Below, in pieces: positions 13,619 through 17,382 of a stretch of 17,382 bases of DNA. The DNA is taken from the NCBI GenBank assembly GCA_900321795.1, contig ONXO01000057.1:1-17382 (forward strand), given 5' to 3'. This DNA is from an uncultured Eubacteriales bacterium. GTDB lineage: Bacteria > Bacillota_I > Bacilli_A > RF39 > UBA660. Each line of letters opens with the position of its first letter. Position 1 is the stretch's first letter. The notes under the pieces are model-generated. The model did no database searches, was not told the DNA's origin, and saw only the letters and a program-made list of their open reading frames with translations. The position numbers and the translations under genes were made by a program.

Positions 13619-13999
13619 ATGGCATTTAAAAACTTTATATTTGGAAAAGATGAAGATGAAGAAAAAGAAATAACTGAAGATGAGTATTATACTGTGACTG
13701 CTGAAGAAGTTAAAAATGGTGCATCTAATAAAATGATTTTAGTTGAACCACGTGCTTATAGTGAAAGTCAAGCTATTGCTGATCACTTAAAAGCAAGAAA
13801 TAGTGTTGTAGTTAATTTTAAAAGAGTTACGCAAGATCAACAAAGAAGAATAATTGACTTTATAAGTGGAACATTATATGCTATTAATGGAGATTTACAA
13901 AAAGTAGGAGAAGGTATATATTTATGTACTCCTAAAAATATAGATGTTCAAGGAGAAATAACTGAAGAAATTGAAGACAACGATGGGGAAGAATGGTAA
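13619..13999 (+). CDS. sepF: Cell division protein SepF
   Basis: SepF polymerises into rings, tethers FtsZ to the membrane and helps assemble the septum. The 126-residue product starts MAFKNFIFG, the short amphipathic membrane-binding helix. After an acidic linker comes the SepF core (about 39-111): MILVEPRAYSESQAIADHL, VVNFKRV, IIDFISGTLYAINGDLQKVGEGIYLCTP. An acidic tail follows. The ATG at 13619 has AGAGGA upstream and lies downstream of the promoter. divIVA follows after 25 bases, and the two are commonly close in Firmicutes, though the intervening ylmG/ylmH genes are missing here. Confidence 0.96.
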   Translation: MAFKNFIFGKDEDEEKEITEDEYYTVTAEEVKNGASNKMILVEPRAYSESQAIADHLKARNSVVVNFKRVTQDQQRRIIDFISGTLYAINGDLQKVGEGIYLCTPKNIDVQGEITEEIEDNDGEEW

Positions 14000-14024
14000 A
14001 AAAATAAAGATAAGGTGGTAATAC

Positions 14025-14465
14025 ATGAATAATTTTAATACTACATTTCGTGGCTATGATAAAGAACAAGTTAAATCATATTTAGATAAAATTATTTATG
14101 AGTACGAAAGGCTTTTAAATGAAAAAAAAGAAGCCGATAGGAAAGTAGAAGCTTTAAAAAAAGAACTTATTAGATTTGAAAGTTTAGAAAGTACTTTAAA
14201 TCGTGCTATATTTAATGCTGAAAATGCTGCGGACGATATTAAGCGTGTAGCTAGAAATGAAGCGGAAAGTTATATTAATGAAGCTAAGCGTAATGCTAGT
14301 AAAATAGTTAATGATGCATTAATCAAGGCCGAAAGAGCGCAAGAAGAAGCTGATAGATTAAGAAGAAATGTAACAGTATTAAAAAGAAGATTAAAATCTA
14401 TAATTGAAGGACAACTTGAAGTTATAGAAGAAATGGACCACCTTGAAATTAAAGATGAATTCTAA
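14025..14465 (+). CDS. divIVA: Cell division/polarity protein DivIVA
   Basis: DivIVA recognises negatively curved membrane at poles and septa and recruits partners such as Min proteins or, in sporulation, the origin-anchoring system. The 146-residue protein begins with the membrane-binding domain, FNTTFRGYDKEQVKSYLDKI (4-23), in which Phe-Arg-Gly-Tyr is the hallmark. A long charged coiled coil follows from about residue 24 to 130. Length is typical. A GGTGG ribosome-binding site precedes the start. It is in an operon with sepF and ends at a hairpin that includes its stop codon. Confidence 0.93.
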   Translation: MNNFNTTFRGYDKEQVKSYLDKIIYEYERLLNEKKEADRKVEALKKELIRFESLESTLNRAIFNAENAADDIKRVARNEAESYINEAKRNASKIVNDALIKAERAQEEADRLRRNVTVLKRRLKSIIEGQLEVIEEMDHLEIKDEF

Positions 14466-14485
14466 GCCACTTAGTGGCTTTTATT
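14464..14485 (+). terminator. Terminator after divIVA
   Basis: Perfect 7-bp stem AAGCCAC/GTGGCTT (14464-14470 with 14474-14480), loop TTA, T-rich tail. The stop codon of divIVA forms the base of the stem. Confidence 0.75.
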
Positions 14486-14503
14486 ATATGAAAGAGGGAT
14501 AAT

Positions 14504-15298
14504 ATGGAAAAAGTATTGGACTTTTTATTAAGTGTTAAATTTTATGGACCAATTATATATATATTTGTAGCTATAATAGTTTATAATATTATTAGTAATA
14601 TTATAAATAAAATTAGTAAAAATCATAAAGGTAAAAATTATAAAAAAAGAGAAACTGTTGTTAATTTAATTAATAGTGTTTTTAAATATATTCTTGTACT
14701 TACTGTCGTATTAATGACTTTGGATTTGTATGGAGTTAATACTACAAGCATTCTTGCTTCTCTTGGAATAGTTGGTTTAGTTGTAGGACTTGCATTTCAA
14801 GATACAATGAAAAACATGCTTTCAGGTATACTTATTATATTAGACAATAGATACAATGTAGGAGATACTGTTAAAATAAATGATTTTACTGGAGAAGTAA
14901 TCAGTTTAGGACTTCAAACAACTAAATTAAAAGATTATCAAGGAGACGTTTTTACAATAAATAATAGTAGTATTAGTAGTGTAATTAATTATACAGAATA
15001 TGATACTAGTATGTATTTAGATATACCTATTAGTTATAATGAAGATATAGAGAAAGTAGAAAAAGTATTAAAGAAACTAAGTGTTAAGGTAGAAAAAATG
15101 GACAACGTTAAAAGTGGAATACAACTTCTTGGTGTAGAATCATTTGAAGATAGTAGTGTTTTATATAAAATATGTATTATAACTAAACCATATAAACACT
15201 TTGGTGTTAAAAGAGAATTTTTTAAATTATTAAAAACTACTTTTGATAAAGAAGGAATAGAAATACCATTTAATCAGATTGATGTTCATATGAAATAA
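14504..15298 (+). CDS. MscS-family mechanosensitive ion channel
   Basis: A 264-residue small-conductance mechanosensitive channel that would open under membrane tension to release solutes on osmotic downshock. Three transmembrane segments are visible: about 13-34, 55-76 and the pore-lining 82-115, with GLVVGLAFQDTMKNMLSGIL (91-110). The beta domain follows (NRYNVGDTVKINDFTGEV, 115-132), then the alpha/beta C-terminal domain. Length and order fit the MscS/YkuT class. GAGGGAT gives the ribosome-binding site. No separate promoter is evident, so it may be read through from divIVA. A terminator overlaps its stop. Confidence 0.93.
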   Translation: MEKVLDFLLSVKFYGPIIYIFVAIIVYNIISNIINKISKNHKGKNYKKRETVVNLINSVFKYILVLTVVLMTLDLYGVNTTSILASLGIVGLVVGLAFQDTMKNMLSGILIILDNRYNVGDTVKINDFTGEVISLGLQTTKLKDYQGDVFTINNSSISSVINYTEYDTSMYLDIPISYNEDIEKVEKVLKKLSVKVEKMDNVKSGIQLLGVESFEDSSVLYKICIITKPYKHFGVKREFFKLLKTTFDKEGIEIPFNQIDVHMK

Positions 15299-15318
15299 GA
15301 GTTTTAACTCTTTTTTTC
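15297..15318 (+). terminator. Terminator after the mscS-type gene
   Basis: Stem AAGAGTT/AACTCTT (15297-15303 with 15306-15312) with a tiny loop and a run of T that leads directly into the TTGACA of the next promoter. Confidence 0.7.
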
Positions 15319-15347
15319 TTGACAAACAGTGCAAAACTATGTACAAT
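15319..15347 (+). promoter_or_regulatory. Near-consensus sigmaA promoter of the sigma-factor gene
   Basis: TTGACA (15319-15324), exactly 17 bases, TACAAT (15342-15347). It is followed by a G-rich Shine-Dalgarno (15362-15367) and ATG 15374. Confidence 0.88.
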
Positions 15348-15373
15348 TATATGTGCTTAATGGGGGGAAATAT

Positions 15374-16510
15374 ATGTATTATGATGATAATAATATCTAT
15401 GCAAAAATAGAATATAATGAATATGGGGAAATTGTATTAGAAGATTATACAGATTTAGAAAAATATTTGGATAATGTATTCTTGCCTTATTATACAGTTT
15501 ATGACCAAAGTGGAGAAAATAAAAAAGCACATGTAAATTTATCAGATTTAAAAAGAAGCAAAATGAGTGATTTTGAAATTAAATATACCATTAGTTATTT
15601 GCAAAGCAAAGATATTGAAGTTCATGGTAGAGATGCTTTATTTTGTGATAAAAATAGTAACTATAAATATGTAAAAAAAACACACATGGATATACCAAAA
15701 CCTATAACTGGTGAAGAGCTAGAGATTTTATTAGATAAATATAAAGATACAAGAGATTTGAAAATAAAGAATCAATTAATATTAGGAAATATGTATTTAG
15801 TTAGAAATATTGTACATAAGTTTTTTATGAATTTGGTTTATGAGCCTGAAGAGTTAGAAAGCTATGGCTATGAAGCACTTATAAGAGCTATTGAAAACTA
15901 TGATAAAAGTTATGGTGTTAAGTTTACTACATATGCAAATAAATCGATTTTCTCATTTATTAAAGATGGAGTAGTTAGTCTAGACTTATTTTCGCTATCT
16001 GTAACAAATAGAAATATACATAAAATTAAAATGGACATTGAAAAACAAAATAAGGGAAAAATTAGTGATAATATAAATAATATAGATATCATAAGAAAAA
16101 GATTGTTTGATGAAGGCGCTATTTCAGATAAGATTTATGAAAAATTACCTAATTTATTAAAAATGGCATATTTTCCAGAAAGTTTAGATGATTTATCAGA
16201 AGAAGATTTAAATTATGATTCATCTTTAATAGTTAATGAAGATATGTCTGAAGATATAACTAAAGAAGAAACTATGATTAATATTAAGAAAGCATTTAAT
16301 ATTTTAACTAAAGGTCAAAGAGAAGTTATTATAATGAGATATGGTTTTAATGATGGCATTTATAAAAGTCAAATAGAAGTTGCTGACTTAATGGGAGTGA
16401 CTAAACAATACATTAGCTATTGTGAAATAGAAGCACTTAGAAAATTAGCTAAGTTATTAAAAACAGAAGAATTTTCTGGCTCATATCAAAAAAAGCATGT
16501 TAAAAAATAA
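15374..16510 (+). CDS. Divergent sigma-70 family RNA polymerase sigma factor
   Basis: A 378-residue protein from ATG 15374; an upstream in-frame GTG at 15329 lies inside the promoter and is rejected. Region 2 is at about 127-200: LILGNMYLVRNIVHKFF, the YEALIRAIENYD helix (166-177) and GVKFTTYANKSIFSFIKDG (181-199). Region 4 is at about 300-364, with LTKGQREVIIMRYGFNDG and the helix-turn-helix EVADLMGVTKQYISYCEIEALRKL. A 120-residue N-terminal extension contains a segment (about 55-86, ending KDIEVHG) that resembles region 1.1 of primary sigmas. The paired tryptophans of primary region 2.4 are absent, so promoter specificity must differ. It lies alone between mscS and rplU; its regulon is unknown. 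Confidence 0.85.
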   Translation: MYYDDNNIYAKIEYNEYGEIVLEDYTDLEKYLDNVFLPYYTVYDQSGENKKAHVNLSDLKRSKMSDFEIKYTISYLQSKDIEVHGRDALFCDKNSNYKYVKKTHMDIPKPITGEELEILLDKYKDTRDLKIKNQLILGNMYLVRNIVHKFFMNLVYEPEELESYGYEALIRAIENYDKSYGVKFTTYANKSIFSFIKDGVVSLDLFSLSVTNRNIHKIKMDIEKQNKGKISDNINNIDIIRKRLFDEGAISDKIYEKLPNLLKMAYFPESLDDLSEEDLNYDSSLIVNEDMSEDITKEETMINIKKAFNILTKGQREVIIMRYGFNDGIYKSQIEVADLMGVTKQYISYCEIEALRKLAKLLKTEEFSGSYQKKHVKK

Positions 16511-16579
16511 TAATTAATATAGTTGTATCATATAACAAATTGCATTTAAGTCTTTAAGTAATAAATTAAAGAGAAATGT

Positions 16580-16608
16580 TTGACTTGCACATTATATTGT
16601 GGTAAAAT
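16580..16608 (+). promoter_or_regulatory. sigmaA promoter of the rplU operon
   Basis: TTGACT (16580-16585), exactly 17 bases, TAAAAT (16603-16608) preceded by TGG. The predicted transcript starts near 16615 with a leader of about 90 bases. Confidence 0.85.
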
Positions 16609-16614
16609 TATGAC

Positions 16615-16692
16615 GTTTGTAGAAATCTTTCTCTACAACCGCACGGAATAGGTTATAAAAGCTAATGCTTACCTTAAAGGCGAGTCTTATTG
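16615..16692 (+). ncRNA. Structured L21-type leader RNA before rplU
   Basis: The leader holds a perfect 7-bp hairpin TTGTAGA/TCTACAA (16617-16623 with 16632-16638), a single-stranded CCGCACGGAATA block, and a second bulged stem pairing GGT and AAGC with GCTT and ACC (about 16651-16673). The position and compact structure fit the L21 leader family known from Firmicutes rplU operons, which probably senses ribosomal protein. I assign it by position and structure, not by a model match. Confidence 0.5.
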
Positions 16693-16706
16693 AAGGAGGG
16701 AAAATA

Positions 16707-17012
16707 ATGAAAGCAATAATCGTAACTGGTGGAAAACAATATTTAGTTTCTGAAAACGATGAGTTATACGTTGAGAAATTAGATGCTGAAGCTGGAAAAG
16801 AAGTTGTATTTGATGAAGTTTTATATGTTGATGGAAAAATAGGTACACCAACAGTAAAAGGTGCTAAAGTAACTGCTGAAGTAATCAAACATGGTAAACA
16901 AAAGAAAGTAATAGTATTCAAATACAAAAACAAAACTAAATCATCTAGAAAGAAACAAGGTCATAGACAACCTTATACTAAGATTCAAATTAAGAAAATC
17001 GAAGTGAAGTAA
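16707..17012 (+). CDS. rplU: 50S ribosomal protein L21
   Basis: L21 binds 23S rRNA in the large subunit. The 101-residue product starts MKAIIVTGGKQYLVSENDE, the standard L21 N-terminus, and has the HGKQKKVIVFKYKNKTKSSRKKQGHRQPYT block (starting about residue 56) that contacts rRNA. The ATG at 16707 is chosen over a longer frame because AAGGAGG (16693-16699) sits just upstream and the family starts here. It is followed one base after its stop by prp and then rpmA, the conserved Firmicutes order. Confidence 0.98.
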   Translation: MKAIIVTGGKQYLVSENDELYVEKLDAEAGKEVVFDEVLYVDGKIGTPTVKGAKVTAEVIKHGKQKKVIVFKYKNKTKSSRKKQGHRQPYTKIQIKKIEVK

Positions 17013-17013
17013 G

Positions 17014-17319
17014 ATGATTAATGCAAGATTTAAAAAAAATAACGGCATTATAGAAGAAATAAGATTATCAGGACATGCTAAGTATGCTAATTACGGGAAA
17101 GATATAGTATGTGCTGGTGTAAGCGCTTCTCTAATAACTACTGTCAATGCAATTTTGTCTTTTGATAAAGAAGCAATTGAATACAATGATAGTAATGATT
17201 TCTATCTAAAAAATATAAAACAGGATAAAGTAACAAATACACTTCTTGATAATTTATATAGAACTTTAAAAGAAATAGAGAAAACTTACAAAGACAATAT
17301 TAAAGTTAAGGAGGACTAA
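17014..17319 (+). CDS. prp: Ribosomal-processing cysteine protease Prp (YsxB)
   Basis: Prp removes the N-terminal extension of ribosomal protein L27, an essential step in Firmicutes that carry that extension. The 101-residue protein has the catalytic pair in its usual places: His21 in SGHA (19-22) and Cys33 in DIVCAGVSA (30-38). Length is typical. It starts one base after the rplU stop and ends 3 bases before rpmA, whose Shine-Dalgarno (AAGGAGGA, 17308-17315) lies in its last codons, so all three are translationally linked. The next gene encodes the expected substrate. Confidence 0.96.
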   Translation: MINARFKKNNGIIEEIRLSGHAKYANYGKDIVCAGVSASLITTVNAILSFDKEAIEYNDSNDFYLKNIKQDKVTNTLLDNLYRTLKEIEKTYKDNIKVKED

Positions 17320-17322
17320 TAA

Positions 17323-17382
17323 ATGAAATTCATGAGTTTAGATTTACAACTATTCGCATCTAAAAAAGGTGTTGGTTCAACT
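17323..17382 (+). CDS. rpmA: 50S ribosomal protein L27 with cleavable N-terminal extension (partial)
   Basis: Only the first 20 codons are in the window. They read MKFMSLDLQLF then ASKKGVGST. The first 11 residues are the Firmicutes-type extension and ASKKG is the mature L27 start, so Prp would cut between Phe11 and Ala12. The usual QFF before the cut is QLF here. ATG 17323 is chosen because it is 7 bases from a strong Shine-Dalgarno; a second in-frame ATG at 17332 is too far. Confidence 0.95.
   Translation, partial: MKFMSLDLQLFASKKGVGST

Noticed and set aside
15329..15373. GTG start extending the sigma factor by 15 residues
   Set aside because: It lies between the -35 and -10 of a near-consensus promoter; the G-rich ribosome-binding site serves ATG 15374.
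1..17382. TGA read as tryptophan (Mollicutes code)
   Set aside because: Trp is encoded by TGG throughout, spoIVFB ends plausibly at TGA, and no gene needs TGA readthrough.
1..17382. tRNA or rRNA genes, CRISPR arrays and insertion sequences
   Set aside because: No cloverleaf-like segment, spaced direct repeats, transposase frame or terminal inverted repeats were seen.

Overview
The window is a gene-dense, AT-rich segment of a chromosome from a low-GC, spore-forming Bacillota-type bacterium. Codons mostly end in A or T, and arginine is nearly always AGA. The standard bacterial code fits: Trp is TGG, and TGA appears to act as a stop at the end of spoIVFB. Gene content (rpsT-gpr-spoIIP, spoIVFA-spoIVFB, rplU-prp-rpmA, sepF-divIVA, ruvAB, rnc, smc) is Firmicutes-like. 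Compact versions of several proteins (SMC of 979 aa, GPR of 241 aa, one-domain YigZ) suggest a reduced genome, perhaps an uncultured gut Bacilli or Clostridia lineage. That placement is inference. No gene-free stretch exceeds 300 bases; the longest gap is about 195 bases, before rplU.

Layout. 1-2268 (+): the 3' end of a relA/spoT-like gene, dtd, then ruvA-ruvB. 2280-3353 (-): yidD and a ZnuA-fold lipoprotein as a small operon convergent with ruvB. 3458-7053 (+): rnc and smc. 7110-7373 (-): rpsT, divergent from the sporulation genes gpr, spoIIP and a yqxA-position membrane protein (7465-9529, +). 9604-10290 (-): a one-domain YigZ/IMPACT protein and an 89-aa orphan. 10393-11656 (+): spoIVFA-spoIVFB, the pro-sigmaK processing module. 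11707-13470 (+): a large secreted surface protein. 13619-16510 (+): sepF, divIVA, an MscS channel and a divergent sigma-70 factor. 16609-17382 (+): an L21-type leader, rplU, prp and the start of rpmA.

How the genes work together. Three sporulation steps are represented: engulfment peptidoglycan hydrolysis (SpoIIP), mother-cell intramembrane proteolysis (SpoIVFA/FB) and SASP degradation at germination (GPR). Candidate sigmaE-like promoters precede spoIIP and spoIVFA. The end of the window holds Prp next to an L27 that still has the N-terminal extension Prp removes. Vegetative promoters are easy to read, most with an extended -10 (TGN-TAAAAT or TGN-TATAAT). Terminators are compact and sometimes abut or overlap the next promoter.

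The most unusual signal lies at the 3' end of the surface-protein gene. About 75-150 bases there are sharply depleted of adenine and GC-rich, and nearly all codons are NNT/NNC, inside a WW..SP...VRPV C-type-lectin/FGE-like cassette. That is the footprint expected of the variable region of a diversity-generating retroelement acting from elsewhere in the genome. Other oddities are a SpoIVFB frame with no ATG/GTG/TTG before its HELGH motif, a ZnuA-like lipoprotein with no histidine, a likely leaderless mRNA for the YigZ-type gene, a short-armed SMC, and a sigma factor with an altered region 2.4.
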